Positions 26,326 to 36,373 are shown, numbered from the stretch's first letter. The stretch: DNA of 64,000 bases from Phyllobacterium myrsinacearum (GCF_014138285.1 NZ_JACGXN010000008.1:161714-225713); one strand, 5' to 3'. A program made the numbers and translations. The notes: generated by a model not told the origin, from the letters alone.

Positions 26326-27333
26326 ATGACGTCAGCAAATCTTCCAGCGCCATCCCCGATCACGCCGACCGTCGATTTTGACCGGAATGGTGTGCAGCAC
26401 GGTTTCCTGCGCCTGCCCTACAGCAGGGATGATTCCGCATGGGGGTCGGTCATGATCCCCATTGCGGTCATCCGCAACGGCAATGGCCCGACAGCGCTTT
26501 TGACCGGCGGAAACCATGGCGACGAGTATGAGGGTCCAATCGCCCTTTCGGATCTGGCACGAACGCTCGACCCTAAAGATGTCAACGGCACCGTGATCAT
26601 TATTCCCGCCATGAACTATCCAGCCTTTCGGGCCGGAACACGCACCTCACCCATTGACAAGGGCAACATGAATCGCAGTTTCCCTGGTAGGCCCGACGGG
26701 ACAGTCACGCAGAAAATCGCCGACTATTTCACGCGAGAGTTGTTGCCCCGCGCCGACGTGGTTCTGGATTTTCATTCGGGCGGCAAGACACTCGATTTCC
26801 TGCCGTTTGCCGCTGCCCACATCCTGCCTGACAAGGCCCAGGAGGCGCGTGGTTTCGATGCAGTCAAGGCGTTTTCAGCGCCCTGGTCCATGCGGATGCT
26901 GGAGATCGATGCGGTGGGCATGTACGACACCACGGTTGAAGAACTGGGCAAGACCTTCGTTACAACCGAACTTGGCGGCGGTGGCACCGCCAGTGCCGAA
27001 ACAATCCGCATTGCCAAGCGCGGAGTCAGCAATTTTCTCCGGCATACGGGCATTTTGAGCGGCGATGCCGAACTGCATGAAACGCGCTGGATCGACATGC
27101 CCTCGGCAGATTGTTTCTCGTTTGCCGAAGATGCAGGCATGATCGAAACGATGGCCGATCTGGGTGATCGGGTCATTGCGGGTCAGGTTATCGCCCGTAT
27201 CTATCCCATCGGGCGAACCGGTGCAGCGCCGGCGGAGATCAAGGCCCGACTTTCGGGTATCCTTGCTGCCCGGCATTTTCCCGGCCTGGTCAGTGCCGGG
27301 GATTGCGCCGCGGTTGTGGCCGTTCTGGAGTAG
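26326..27333 (+). CDS. eutE: N-alpha-acetyl-L-2,4-diaminobutyrate deacetylase EutE/DoeB
   Basis: A 335-residue zinc deacetylase of the AstE/aspartoacylase superfamily. Zinc ligands are expected from His and Glu of GGNHGDEYEG (near residue 65) and His of VVLDFHSGGK (near 147); ELGGGGT follows. It removes the acetyl group from the product of EutD, giving 2,4-diaminobutyrate for DoeD. Last gene of the operon; its 3' end overlaps the convergent LysR gene by 44 bp. Confidence 0.9.
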   Translation: MTSANLPAPSPITPTVDFDRNGVQHGFLRLPYSRDDSAWGSVMIPIAVIRNGNGPTALLTGGNHGDEYEGPIALSDLARTLDPKDVNGTVIIIPAMNYPAFRAGTRTSPIDKGNMNRSFPGRPDGTVTQKIADYFTRELLPRADVVLDFHSGGKTLDFLPFAAAHILPDKAQEARGFDAVKAFSAPWSMRMLEIDAVGMYDTTVEELGKTFVTTELGGGGTASAETIRIAKRGVSNFLRHTGILSGDAELHETRWIDMPSADCFSFAEDAGMIETMADLGDRVIAGQVIARIYPIGRTGAAPAEIKARLSGILAARHFPGLVSAGDCAAVVAVLE

Positions 27334-28189
27334 CCGCTGCAGCCTGTTCCGGCATGTCCAGAACCAGCTGCCCGAATTCACGGGTGGCTGGTGTCTGGCC
27401 CTCGTCACTCCAAACGAGGGTGAAAACCGCTGTGGGCAATGAGGGCAAGCCATATTGACCATCCATGATCTTCATTCCCGGCTCCACATCGTCTCTCGTC
27501 ATGACGGTCATCGCGAGTCCTGAAAGCACGGCCGCGGAAATCCCCTTCATGCTGGCCGATGTGAAAACCACATGCCAGTCGATCGAGGTGCGATCCAGCG
27601 CCTCGACGCCGACCTTTCGGTTGAGACACGGTGCCGGGATGAATGCAAAAGGCAGGGATACGTCAGGCTTGACCTCGAAGGTATCGGCCGCCACCCAGAC
27701 AAACTGGGTTTCCTTCAGCACCTTGCCATTCGCAGCCTCCGGTAAGGTCAGCACCACGGCAAGATCGAGATCGCAGGCATTGACCATCATGCCGAGATCA
27801 AGGCTCATGCTGACATTTACGTCCAGCTGAACGGCAGGATAGGCGCGGGCAAACTGGCACAGAAGTGTCGGCAGCCGGTCACCGATGAAATTTTCAGGAA
27901 CGCCGAAGCGGACGACACCCGACACCGGTGAGGATTGGAAGCGGCGGTTCAACGCATCGAGCGAATACAGGATCTGCTCCGCATGGCGCAGGAAATCGCT
28001 GCCGTCCTGCGTCAGCGTCACGCTCCGGGTTGTCCTGTAGAGCAGTGAACGCCCCACCTGCTCCTCCAACCGCCGAATCTGGTGACTGACAGCTGATTGC
28101 GTCAGATTGAGCCGCCGCGCTGCACGGGTAAAGCTTCCGGCTTCTTTGACGGCTACGAAGGCACGCAGGAGTGTGGGATCGAAATCCAT
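27290..28189 (-). CDS. LysR-family regulator divergent from an MFS exporter gene
   Basis: A 299-residue LysR-type regulator: helix-turn-helix FVAVKEAGSFTRAARRL and TQSAVSHQIRRLEEQVG at the N terminus, then a substrate-binding domain. The C terminus ends with a basic Pro/Arg tail. It faces an MFS gene across 229 bp that contain a clean palindrome, so it probably controls that exporter and itself. Its tail overlaps eutE by 44 bp, but there is no sign that it belongs to the ectoine genes. Confidence 0.88.
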   Translation of the reverse strand: MDFDPTLLRAFVAVKEAGSFTRAARRLNLTQSAVSHQIRRLEEQVGRSLLYRTTRSVTLTQDGSDFLRHAEQILYSLDALNRRFQSSPVSGVVRFGVPENFIGDRLPTLLCQFARAYPAVQLDVNVSMSLDLGMMVNACDLDLAVVLTLPEAANGKVLKETQFVWVAADTFEVKPDVSLPFAFIPAPCLNRKVGVEALDRTSIDWHVVFTSASMKGISAAVLSGLAMTVMTRDDVEPGMKIMDGQYGLPSLPTAVFTLVWSDEGQTPATREFGQLVLDMPEQAAAATPERPQPRRNPRH

Positions 28190-28212
28190 GTCAGTAGATT
28201 AATGACAATTGC

Positions 28213-28232
28213 TAATTTATTCTAGTAAATTA
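28213..28232. promoter_or_regulatory. Palindrome in the LysR/MFS intergenic region
   Basis: TAATTTA-TTCTAG-TAAATTA is an exact inverted repeat with 7-bp arms and 6-bp centre, 24 bp upstream of the lysR start codon and in very AT-rich DNA. It is a good candidate operator for the adjacent LysR protein, although it lacks the textbook T-N11-A core. Confidence 0.5.
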
Positions 28233-28418
28233 AATCATTTCTATCATGATAACGACTGACTTAAAGTGAGTCTCATTACTTGCTTCGTCGAGCGTCCGAA
28301 CGGTCCCCACCCGCTCGGGCACATTCTCGTCCTGACCTGGTCCAAAGCTCTCCGGCAACAGACATGTTCCGGGGAGGCTGGATCCTGTTGCCAAGTCCAA
28401 CTTAGGAAAGAACATTTC

Positions 28419-29957
28419 ATGAGTCTCTCCCACTCCGGCAGGAACATGGTGGCTCTGGCCGCCATTTGCCTGTCATCCCTGATGTTTGGCCTCGAAATTT
28501 CGAGCGTACCCGTCATTCTGCCCACACTTGAAAAGGTACTGCATGGCACGCTCAAAGACATGCAATGGATCATGAACGCCTATACCATTGCCTGCACGAC
28601 AGTGCTTATGGCTGTCGGAACGCTGGCCGATCGCTACGGGCGCAAGCGCATCTTCATTATCAGCCTTGTGCTGTTTGCCATCACGTCCTTCATCTGCGGA
28701 CTGGCACAGGATGCAGCAATTCTTATCATCAGCCGGTTTCTCCAGGGTGCTGCGGCCGGTGCAATGCTGATCTGCCAGATCGCCATTCTTTCCCACCAGT
28801 TCCAGGCCGGGCGCGAGCGCAGCAAGGCTTTTGGGATATGGGGTATTGTTTTCGGCATCGGCCTTGGATTCGGACCGATCATCGGCGGCATCATCGTCGC
28901 CCTCACGAGCTGGGAATGGGTCTTTCTGGTGCACGTACCGCTCACCATCCTGACCCTCATTCTCGTGTTCAGCAGCGTTGAGGAATCCAGTGACCCTGAA
29001 GCCAGGAAATTGGATGTTCTCGGGATTGCAACCCTGTCGCTGGCGGTCTTCGGCCTGACCTACTTTATCACGCAGGGGCCTGATCTTGGCTTCACCAGTA
29101 CGGCAGGCCTCGCCATCATTGGAGCTTCTGTCGTAAGCTTCATCATGTTTCTGTTGGCGGAGAAGTTCAGCCCGCACCCCATGTTCGATTTCTCCGTCTT
29201 CCGGATCCGCAACTTTTCCGGAGCCATCTTCGGCTCTATCGGCATGAATTTCAGTTTTTGGCCGCTGATGATCTATCTGCCGATCTATTTCCAGAGTGGT
29301 CTCGGTTACGACATCGTCACGGCGGGCCTCGCCCTGCTGGCCTATACGCTCCCCACACTGGCTATTCCGCCCTTGGCGGAGCGGTTGTCGCTGCGGTATC
29401 GCCCGGGCATCATCATTCCGCTGGGTCTGTTCGCCATCGGCCTTGGCTTCATGCTGATGTGGTTTGGCAGCGGTGCTGAACATGCGAGTTGGCTCACCAT
29501 GCTTCCCGGCAGCCTGTTGGCCGGAATGGGGCTTGGCTTGACCAATACACCCGTCACCAACACGACCACAGGTTCGGTTTCCAGTGCGCGTGCCGGTATG
29601 GCGTCCGGTATCGACATGAGCGCACGGCTGATCACTCTGGCAATCAACATAGCCCTGATGGGCTTTATCCTGCTGGAGGGCACCCTGTCCTATCTGAAGA
29701 GCGCGTTTGCCGGATCATTCGATCCATCCCGTCTGCGTCCGCTGGCTGAAAAAATTGCTGCGGGGAATTTTGCAAGCCTTCCGCAAAGTTTTCCGGAGCT
29801 GGCAATGCTGGACGCGTCGGGAAAGATTGTCCATGCGGCGTTGATCAATGGCTTTGGTCTCATCATGCTTTACGGCGGCATCGGCGTTTGGGTTCTGGCG
29901 CTGGTCAGCTTCATCATCTTTGGCCCCGGCAAACGCCTGAGCGAGGCCACCGCCTAG
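28419..29957 (+). CDS. MFS multidrug transporter, DHA2 (14-TMS) family
   Basis: A 512-residue transporter with about 14 membrane segments. Motif A is present as GTLADRYGRKRIF after the second helix, and motif C-like GIVFGIGLGFGPIIGG in helix 5, both typical of drug:H+ antiporters such as EmrB/QacA. TAGGAAAG upstream supports ATG 28419. No membrane-fusion partner (EmrA) is adjacent. Controlled most likely by the divergent LysR; substrate unknown. Confidence 0.87.
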   Translation: MSLSHSGRNMVALAAICLSSLMFGLEISSVPVILPTLEKVLHGTLKDMQWIMNAYTIACTTVLMAVGTLADRYGRKRIFIISLVLFAITSFICGLAQDAAILIISRFLQGAAAGAMLICQIAILSHQFQAGRERSKAFGIWGIVFGIGLGFGPIIGGIIVALTSWEWVFLVHVPLTILTLILVFSSVEESSDPEARKLDVLGIATLSLAVFGLTYFITQGPDLGFTSTAGLAIIGASVVSFIMFLLAEKFSPHPMFDFSVFRIRNFSGAIFGSIGMNFSFWPLMIYLPIYFQSGLGYDIVTAGLALLAYTLPTLAIPPLAERLSLRYRPGIIIPLGLFAIGLGFMLMWFGSGAEHASWLTMLPGSLLAGMGLGLTNTPVTNTTTGSVSSARAGMASGIDMSARLITLAINIALMGFILLEGTLSYLKSAFAGSFDPSRLRPLAEKIAAGNFASLPQSFPELAMLDASGKIVHAALINGFGLIMLYGGIGVWVLALVSFIIFGPGKRLSEATA

Positions 29958-29989
29958 GCCATGAAGGGTGAGCGGGAAGACAGACTCTC

Positions 29990-31594
29990 TCACCCCAATC
30001 CTTTGGCCAGAATGAGATCAGCGGCCTTTTCGCCAATCATCGCCGATGGAGCCTGCGTGTTGCCGCTGATAAGATTCGGCATGATCGATGCATCCGCCAC
30101 ACGCAGACCCTCGACCCCGCGCACCCTGAGTTCAGGATCCACCACCGAGCGGCTGTCCGCTCCCATGCGGCATGTTCCAACGGGATGATAGATCGTATCC
30201 GAATGCTGCCGGATCAGCGCGACCAGCCCCTCTTCGTCTTCATCACCGGTGCCATAAAGCGCCCGGCCATTCATGGCAGCAAGCGCGGGTGCGGCCAGTA
30301 TCTTTTGTGTCAGTTGCGCACCACGCACCAGCGTGCGCAGATCATCCGGATGCGAGAGAAAATTCGGATCGATCAGCGGTGCGTCTGCAATATCCCGGCT
30401 GGCAAGGCGTACACTGCCCCGGCTTTTCGGCCGGAGAATGCAGACATGCAATGCCATTCCTGTGCCAAGATGCAGCTTACGATTATGGTCATCGACAAAT
30501 CCAATACAGAAATGCAGCTGCAGATCCGGCCGCTCGATCTCCGGTGAACTGCGGATGAAACCCCCGGCTTCGGCAGCATTGGTGGTCAACATCCCTTTCC
30601 CCCTGGAAAGGTATGCCGGGAAAGAGCTGGCGCCGCGCAGGAGAACCGGAAGGGTCATACCGAACAGACCTGGAGCCTTCGACCACATATTATGGATGTA
30701 ATCGAGATGATCCTGAAGATTGGCACCCACATCGGGCGCGTGCGAGATGACATTGATACCATGCTGACGCAACTGATCCTCGGGGCCAATGCCTGACACC
30801 ATGAGCAATTGCGGTGAACCGAATGCCCCGCCGGAAATAATGATCTCACGTTTGGCATACATCATCTCTTCACGGTTCGGCGGACCGAAAGCCACACCGA
30901 TTGCACGGCGTCCATCGAACACGATGCGGCGGACCTGCTGACCAGCCAATACCTGCAGATTGGTCATGGCGGGCCTTGCATCGAGATAGGCCCGTCCGGC
31001 GTTGTATCGTGCACCATCCTTCTGGAACACCTGATATGGGCCGACGCCCTCCTGGCTTTCACCGTTGAAATCCGCGTTGTAGGGGTAGCCTGCCTGCACA
31101 GCTGCTTCAACGAATGCGGCAGTTGCCGGACTGTCGTTGGACAATTCGCTGACACGCAGCGGACCGCCTGCACCGTGCCATGCATCTTTGCCGCGAACAT
31201 TGTCCTCCGAGCGTTTGAAGTAGGGCAGAACGTCCTGCCAGCTCCACCCCTTGCAGCCAAGCTCCGCCCAGCCGTCATAATCTTCCGGCTGTCCCCGAAT
31301 ATAGATCATCGCGTTGATGAGGCTGCTTCCGCCAACGCCGCGTCCGCGCGGCTGATATCCGCGTCGCCCGTTCAGGGCCGCTTGCGGAGTGGTCTGGTAT
31401 CCATAGTTGAACCGGCTCTTCAGTGGCACCAATGCCGCAAGTCCAAGCGGTATGTTGGAAAGGTGCGGCGCCTGCCTTGGTCCCGTCTCGAACAGGGCCA
31501 CGCTGCCGCTTCCGGGTGCCCGGGCGAGCCGCGACGCCACCGCACAGCCAGCAGGTCCGGCGCCCACGACGATATAATCGACAGTCCCCACCAT
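29990..31594 (-). CDS. GMC-family FAD oxidoreductase (choline/alcohol dehydrogenase-like)
   Basis: A 534-residue glucose-methanol-choline oxidoreductase. FAD-binding YIVVGAGPAGCAVASRLA at the N terminus, GMC signature GRGVGGSSLINAMIYIRG near residue 90, second signature SGGAFGSPQLLMVSGIG, and the catalytic HPVGTCRMG near 465 followed by NTQAPSAMIGEKAAD. It probably oxidises an alcohol. Context does not fix the substrate: it stands alone between an MFS gene and a cytochrome b561 gene. BetA itself is less likely, as no betaine genes are near. Confidence 0.88.
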   Translation of the reverse strand: MVGTVDYIVVGAGPAGCAVASRLARAPGSGSVALFETGPRQAPHLSNIPLGLAALVPLKSRFNYGYQTTPQAALNGRRGYQPRGRGVGGSSLINAMIYIRGQPEDYDGWAELGCKGWSWQDVLPYFKRSEDNVRGKDAWHGAGGPLRVSELSNDSPATAAFVEAAVQAGYPYNADFNGESQEGVGPYQVFQKDGARYNAGRAYLDARPAMTNLQVLAGQQVRRIVFDGRRAIGVAFGPPNREEMMYAKREIIISGGAFGSPQLLMVSGIGPEDQLRQHGINVISHAPDVGANLQDHLDYIHNMWSKAPGLFGMTLPVLLRGASSFPAYLSRGKGMLTTNAAEAGGFIRSSPEIERPDLQLHFCIGFVDDHNRKLHLGTGMALHVCILRPKSRGSVRLASRDIADAPLIDPNFLSHPDDLRTLVRGAQLTQKILAAPALAAMNGRALYGTGDEDEEGLVALIRQHSDTIYHPVGTCRMGADSRSVVDPELRVRGVEGLRVADASIMPNLISGNTQAPSAMIGEKAADLILAKGLG

Positions 31595-31775
31595 GGCGCT
31601 CCTCCCAAAGCTGCATTCAGTGCCTTTGCTGCATCAAGTCATTTCCCCGGCCGAAACACAACAAGCGGCCAAGGGGATGACGACAATGCCCGCCGTAATA
31701 TTTTCTTTATTCACCCGAATAATACAGTGACTTCGGCTGTTCATGCGGCTGTACCGATAATGGAGTTTCCGCGCG

Positions 31776-32345
31776 ATGGCCAATCCCGATACAAGCATCA
31801 CTCCAGCAGCACGTTTGCACTATGATCATGCAACGATCGCATTCCACTGGTTAACCGCACTTCTGGTGATTGCCCTCTTCGGCAGCGCGGAAATCTGGAA
31901 ACAGCTGGAACGAGGCACATGGCTGCGCAAGGATCTGCAATCGGTCCATATTTCCCTTGGTATATTGCTGGCGGTCACCATCATTCTGCGCGTCATCTGG
32001 AGAACCGTCCGTAGAGGGGATCTTCCTCCGGCAACCACCGGGCTGCAGGAAATCGCCGCAAGGCTCGTCCATGTGGCACTCTATGTCCTGCTCTGCCTGC
32101 AGGTCATACTGGGATTCCTGTTCCGCTGGGCACAGGGCGAGCCATTCGAGTTTTTTGGGCTGTTTCCGATTCCGCACCTCTTCACCGTTGATCCGGCTTT
32201 GCGTTCCACCTTCGGCGAACTGCACAATCTGGTTGGCTGGACAATCATTGTGGTGGCGGCGCTACACGCCATTGCAGCGCTCATTCATCATTATGTCCTG
32301 AATGACCATGTTCTTGTCCGCATGCGCCCCGCGAAAAGGCGTTAG
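31776..32345 (+). CDS. Cytochrome b561 family protein
   Basis: A 189-residue membrane protein with four helices and paired histidines placed for two b hemes: YDHATIAFHWLTALL, SVHISLGILL, LHNLVGWTIIVVAALHAIAALIHH. The family transfers electrons from quinol or to superoxide (CybB-like). GGAG ten bases before ATG 31776 is an acceptable ribosome site. It could serve the upstream-oriented GMC oxidoreductase as an electron carrier, but the genes are divergent. Confidence 0.85.
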   Translation: MANPDTSITPAARLHYDHATIAFHWLTALLVIALFGSAEIWKQLERGTWLRKDLQSVHISLGILLAVTIILRVIWRTVRRGDLPPATTGLQEIAARLVHVALYVLLCLQVILGFLFRWAQGEPFEFFGLFPIPHLFTVDPALRSTFGELHNLVGWTIIVVAALHAIAALIHHYVLNDHVLVRMRPAKRR

Positions 32346-32652
32346 GGCCGGATTCAACGCACTTTTTTGAAGTGATCAACAGTTTTGGCCGGAATTAACC
32401 TTCCCCTGACCGCAGCAAACCTTTGAAGCCGGCATACAATTCGGCACTCTAGGCTGACCATGATTGTTTGATGGCGCTGACGCGTGATCACAACAACCCG
32501 CTTGGCAGACCGTGAGGGCGTGTCCTGCACCAGAGGTTGATGATTGCGTGACCAAAACCGTATGCCTCGTCCGCACCCGTGCGGCACGGCGGAGACACTA
32601 CGGTATCCGGCAGCGTCCTCAGGATCATACATGCAGCTATGATGGGGAGCGT
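32346..32652. other. 307-bp spacer upstream of the FadL-like porin gene
   Basis: The reading frame of the porin gene runs back through part of this stretch, but the residues are not signal-like and the real start is downstream. I see no RNA gene, repeat or convincing promoter. It presumably holds the porin promoter. Confidence 0.45.
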
Positions 32653-33768
32653 ATGCATCAGATGAATCTCAAGACTTTGCTTTTGACCGCACTGGTCGCC
32701 GGCGCCGCGACATCCGCACAGGCCGGCGGGTTCGCCCGCGGCAGCGCCGACACGGAAATCCTTTATGAAGACGGCAACTTCAACATGCGGTCCGGCGTGA
32801 CATTCGTGCGCCCCAGCCAGAAATATTCAAAGAACGGCAATCCGGATCTGGTCGGCAAGGACCCTTATGAAACCTACGTCATTCCATCCTTTGCCGTGAA
32901 GCTGAAACTGACCGACAGCGTCAGTTGCGCCGGCACCTACACCCAGCCCTATGGCGGCAGCAAAAAGTACGATGCGCCGACCTATGACGGCAAACTGATG
33001 GAAAAATTCCACATCGATGAATTCGGCGCGACCTGCGCTGTGAAATTCTCGGCGGGCAAGGGCAACTTCTATCTTATTGGCGGCATGTTTCTCGAGCAGC
33101 TCGACTATGAGCGAGAGGATTTCGGCGGTATCAATCTCAATCTTGGCGGGCAGGATACCGGCTATCGGCTGGGCGTCGCCTACGATATTCCCGACATTGC
33201 CTTCCGCGCCCAGCTGAAATACCGCTCGGCAACGTCCTATGGCGCTGATGGTACCCTGTCTGTGCCGGGCGAACTCGTTGGTGTTCCCCTACCCAAGGTT
33301 GATTTTGCAGCCAAGGGTTACGGCAATCTGCCCCAGAACATCGAACTGGCATTGCAAAGCGGCATTGCCCCCGGCTGGCTGGCCTTCGGTGCGGTACAGT
33401 GGACCGACTGGAGCGTCACGAAATCGCTGATCGTCACTTCGGACGCTGGTGGCACGGTCGACCAGTATAATTGGCGCGACGGTTGGACCATTACCGGCGG
33501 GATCGCCCACGAATTTACCAAAGATATCGCAGGCAGCGTGAGCTTGAGTTGGGATCAGGGTGTCGCCACTGGCTGGGACACCACGGGAGAAACGTGGACG
33601 CTCGCAGTTGGCGCCTCATGGAAAGACAAGATCGGCGGTGAACTGCGGGGCGGCCTCGGCGTGAGCTACATGGCTGCAGTCGAAGAAACCAAATATGGCC
33701 CAAACAACGCGGCATTTGACGCCGGTTGGGCCATTGCGGGGAACCTTGGCTACGCGGTTAAGTGGTAA
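32653..33768 (+). CDS. FadL/TodX (OMPP1) family outer-membrane porin
   Basis: About 371 residues with a Sec signal peptide (LLLTALVAGAATSAQA-GGF) and a beta-barrel pattern of alternating hydrophobic residues ending in an aromatic-rich strand (NLGYAVKW, terminal W). The family imports hydrophobic compounds such as long-chain fatty acids and aromatics. GGGGAG precedes two in-frame ATGs at 32653 and 32662; spacing suits neither well, so the start is uncertain by three residues. Upstream of an MFS gene, it may provide outer-membrane entry for that system's substrate. Confidence 0.82.
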   Translation: MHQMNLKTLLLTALVAGAATSAQAGGFARGSADTEILYEDGNFNMRSGVTFVRPSQKYSKNGNPDLVGKDPYETYVIPSFAVKLKLTDSVSCAGTYTQPYGGSKKYDAPTYDGKLMEKFHIDEFGATCAVKFSAGKGNFYLIGGMFLEQLDYEREDFGGINLNLGGQDTGYRLGVAYDIPDIAFRAQLKYRSATSYGADGTLSVPGELVGVPLPKVDFAAKGYGNLPQNIELALQSGIAPGWLAFGAVQWTDWSVTKSLIVTSDAGGTVDQYNWRDGWTITGGIAHEFTKDIAGSVSLSWDQGVATGWDTTGETWTLAVGASWKDKIGGELRGGLGVSYMAAVEETKYGPNNAAFDAGWAIAGNLGYAVKW

Positions 33769-33870
33769 GCTGTTTCCATAGACCCAGCCAAGACGCGGTT
33801 CTTTTGCAAACAGTATCCGGATACCCGATCGGCCGCGATCATCCATCTCACTATGAAGGGAAGCCATAAC

Positions 33871-35061
33871 ATGGCACCTGCCCAGTCCTCGTCGTCCCAA
33901 CATTCTGACTGGCTTGTCGGAAACCCCACCCGTGTGCAGCAATGGGCCGCCTTGTGGATCGGATCGGCAGGATTGCAGATCCTCGGACTGCAGCCCATTC
34001 TCCTCGGTGCTCTCTATTCCGAAAAACGCGTCAATTTCGACGAACTCGCCATGATCGCCACGGCTGAATTCATTACAATCGCGCTGGGTTCGGTCATAGC
34101 CGGAATGCTGCTTTCAACGCGGCACCTGCGCACAAAATCGGCTGTGCTTCTGGCTGCACTGGCGGTGCTTAATTATGCTGTTTCCTATGCCACGACACCG
34201 AACGAGCTCCTGATCCTTCGCTCTGTTGCCGGCCTTCTCGAAGGCGGCACCGTGGCCATCTCGATCGAACTGATTGCCCGTTCTCACCATGCCGAGCGTC
34301 TGGGCGGCTTCTTCATCTTGTTGCAGACCCTGGCGCAATGTCTCCTTGCCGCACTGCTTGCGCTTTGGGTGGTACCGGCAATGGGTTCCAGTGGTGGTTT
34401 TCATGTGCTCGCCGCCGTCTTTGCTCTGTCTTTGATCGTTGCCTATTTTGTTCCATCCGAATATGGGGACCTGCCCAAACAGCCCAGCAATATGGATGGC
34501 GTCCTGACCGTGCGCGCCATATTGGCACTGCTCGCGCTCTTTACTTTTTGGCTGTTCATCGGCGCTCTATGGGCCTTCCTCGAGCCATTGGGTGCACGTT
34601 ACGGCATCGAAGCTCGATCCGTAGGATTGCTGGTATCCACTGGACTGGCATTCCAGGTCCTAGGTGTGCTTTGCGCAACCTGGATCGATCGGCGTCTCGA
34701 TTACCGGCTGGCAATTGTTGCCTGCTCTCTCGTTGCCATGAGTGCGGCGGCTATCCTTGCTGCCAACCCGTCCCTGCAGATGTTCTGGATTGCTGTTCTG
34801 GCAATCACGTTCGTGTGGATGTTCATTGCCCCCTATCATATCGGTTTGGCCGTTGCAGCGGACTCCTCACGCAGCTCGGCTCTTCTTGTTCCCGCTGCCC
34901 AGATTCTGGGCGCAGCCATGGGACCGATCGCGGCGTCACTGTTCATAACAAACGATGACGTCGGCATTGTGCCTGTGTTCGGTATGGGTGCGCTGCTGTG
35001 CAGCCTCGCCCTGTTCGGCACATTTCTTCTGTTCTCGCGCCGCCGCGCCATCACCGTTTGA
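33871..35061 (+). CDS. MFS transporter of an uncharacterised oxidase/PLP-enzyme cluster
   Basis: A 396-residue protein with about 12 membrane segments and an internal tandem arrangement typical of the major facilitator superfamily (EGGTVAISIELIARSHHAERLGG in the first half, MFIAPYHIGLAVAAD in the second). AAGGGAAG upstream supports ATG 33871 over the ATG at 33853. It is followed after 19 bp by the lactone-oxidase gene, which overlaps the DSD1 gene, so the three form an operon. Substrate unknown. Confidence 0.83.
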   Translation: MAPAQSSSSQHSDWLVGNPTRVQQWAALWIGSAGLQILGLQPILLGALYSEKRVNFDELAMIATAEFITIALGSVIAGMLLSTRHLRTKSAVLLAALAVLNYAVSYATTPNELLILRSVAGLLEGGTVAISIELIARSHHAERLGGFFILLQTLAQCLLAALLALWVVPAMGSSGGFHVLAAVFALSLIVAYFVPSEYGDLPKQPSNMDGVLTVRAILALLALFTFWLFIGALWAFLEPLGARYGIEARSVGLLVSTGLAFQVLGVLCATWIDRRLDYRLAIVACSLVAMSAAAILAANPSLQMFWIAVLAITFVWMFIAPYHIGLAVAADSSRSSALLVPAAQILGAAMGPIAASLFITNDDVGIVPVFGMGALLCSLALFGTFLLFSRRRAITV

Positions 35062-35080
35062 TTGAAGGGGCTCACAGTTC

Positions 35081-36373
35081 ATGAACATCGCAATTGGCAA
35101 TGACTGGCAAAACTGGTCGGGTTCCGTCACCGCGCAACCGCAATTGATATCGCATCCCAAGCACCTGGATCAGTTGAGCACCACCATCAAATCAGCACCC
35201 GGGCCGATCCGCATCGCGGGCACGGGTCATTCCTTCACACCATTGGTGAAAAGTCAGGGAACCATACTCTCGCTTGATTACTTCAGCGGGATCGTTTCGC
35301 ATGACAGTGACAAGCTGCAGGCCCGCATAGGTGCCGGCACCAAGATCGGCGCGCTCACCAGACTGCTGTATGATATTAACCAAGCATTGCCCAACATGGG
35401 TGACATCGACAAGCAGGCGTTCGGCGGCGGGCTCGGGACAGCCACCCATGGCTCCGGCGTTACGCTTGGTGCCTATCATACCCAGTTGACCGCGATGCAG
35501 ATTGTCGACGGGCAAGGCAAGATCCGCGAGTTTGACCGTGCCACGGATTCCGATGCGATGGATGCGATGGGGGCATCCCTTGGCGCGTTCGGCGCCATCA
35601 CGGAAGTGACGATCCAGAATATGGCAAACTATCGCCTGCGCCGCCGCCGCTGGGCCGAGCCGGTCAAGGACGTGCTGGACCAGTTCGACAAACGCATGGC
35701 CGCCCACCGTTCGGCAGAATTCTACTATATCCCGTTTTCCGGGCAGGCGCTGTTTCTGGCCAGCGATATAACCGAAGCACCCGCAGGTACCCGGCCGCCA
35801 ACGGAAGACGATGACGCACTCGGCACATTGAGAAAATTGCGCACCTGTCTCCAGCGCTTCCCGTGGCTGCGCCGCAAGCTGATCGGCAGCGCCATCGCCC
35901 GCCTGCCCAAGGAGGATTATGTGGGCGAATGGCTCAATGTCTACGCCTCCGAGCGCAATGTGAAATTCAACGAGATGGAATATCACCTGCCGTTCGAAGA
36001 AGGTGCGGCGGTGCTGCACCAGATCATCCGTTTGCTGGAGGAGAAATTCCCGCACGTCTATTTCCCTATCGAGGTGCGTGTCGTTGCGCCCGATAACATC
36101 TGGCTCAGCCCGTTCTACAAGCGTGCCAGCTGTTCGATCGCCATCCACCACGATGCGCGCGAGGATCCCCAGCCCTATTTCAAGGCAGCGGAAACCATCT
36201 TCCGCGCCCATGGCGGCCGCCCGCATTGGGGCAAGATGCACAACCTCAAGGCGAAGGAACTAAGCGCCCTTTACCCGCGCTGGGCTGACGCCATGGCGGT
36301 CCGCCGGGACATGGATCCCGGCAACCGTTTTGTTTCGCCCTATCTGGCCGATCTTCTGGGAATTGATCTGTGA
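35081..36373 (+). CDS. FAD-linked oxidase, D-arabinono-/L-gulono-1,4-lactone oxidase family
   Basis: A 430-residue VAO-type flavoprotein. The PP-loop region has IRIAGTGHSFTPLV, whose His is the usual site of covalent flavin attachment, and GGGLGTATHGSG follows near residue 115. A C-terminal ALO domain includes HWGKMHNLKAKEL near 385. Relatives oxidise aldonolactones or alditols with oxygen. It overlaps the next gene by four bases (GTGA), so both are made together. Substrate unknown. Confidence 0.85.
   Translation: MNIAIGNDWQNWSGSVTAQPQLISHPKHLDQLSTTIKSAPGPIRIAGTGHSFTPLVKSQGTILSLDYFSGIVSHDSDKLQARIGAGTKIGALTRLLYDINQALPNMGDIDKQAFGGGLGTATHGSGVTLGAYHTQLTAMQIVDGQGKIREFDRATDSDAMDAMGASLGAFGAITEVTIQNMANYRLRRRRWAEPVKDVLDQFDKRMAAHRSAEFYYIPFSGQALFLASDITEAPAGTRPPTEDDDALGTLRKLRTCLQRFPWLRRKLIGSAIARLPKEDYVGEWLNVYASERNVKFNEMEYHLPFEEGAAVLHQIIRLLEEKFPHVYFPIEVRVVAPDNIWLSPFYKRASCSIAIHHDAREDPQPYFKAAETIFRAHGGRPHWGKMHNLKAKELSALYPRWADAMAVRRDMDPGNRFVSPYLADLLGIDL

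Noticed and set aside
22348..27333. eutABCDE read as ethanolamine utilization genes
   Set aside because: The proteins are racemase-fold, PLP lyase, cyclodeaminase, M24 and deacetylase types and follow an ectoine importer; ethanolamine Eut proteins are unrelated.
28473..29483. 336-codon leftward frame opposite the MFS gene
   Set aside because: Antisense shadow of membrane-protein codons; hydrophilic nonsense composition and no ribosome site.
35192..36241. 349-codon leftward frame opposite the lactone-oxidase gene
   Set aside because: Shadow of a well-supported flavoprotein gene.
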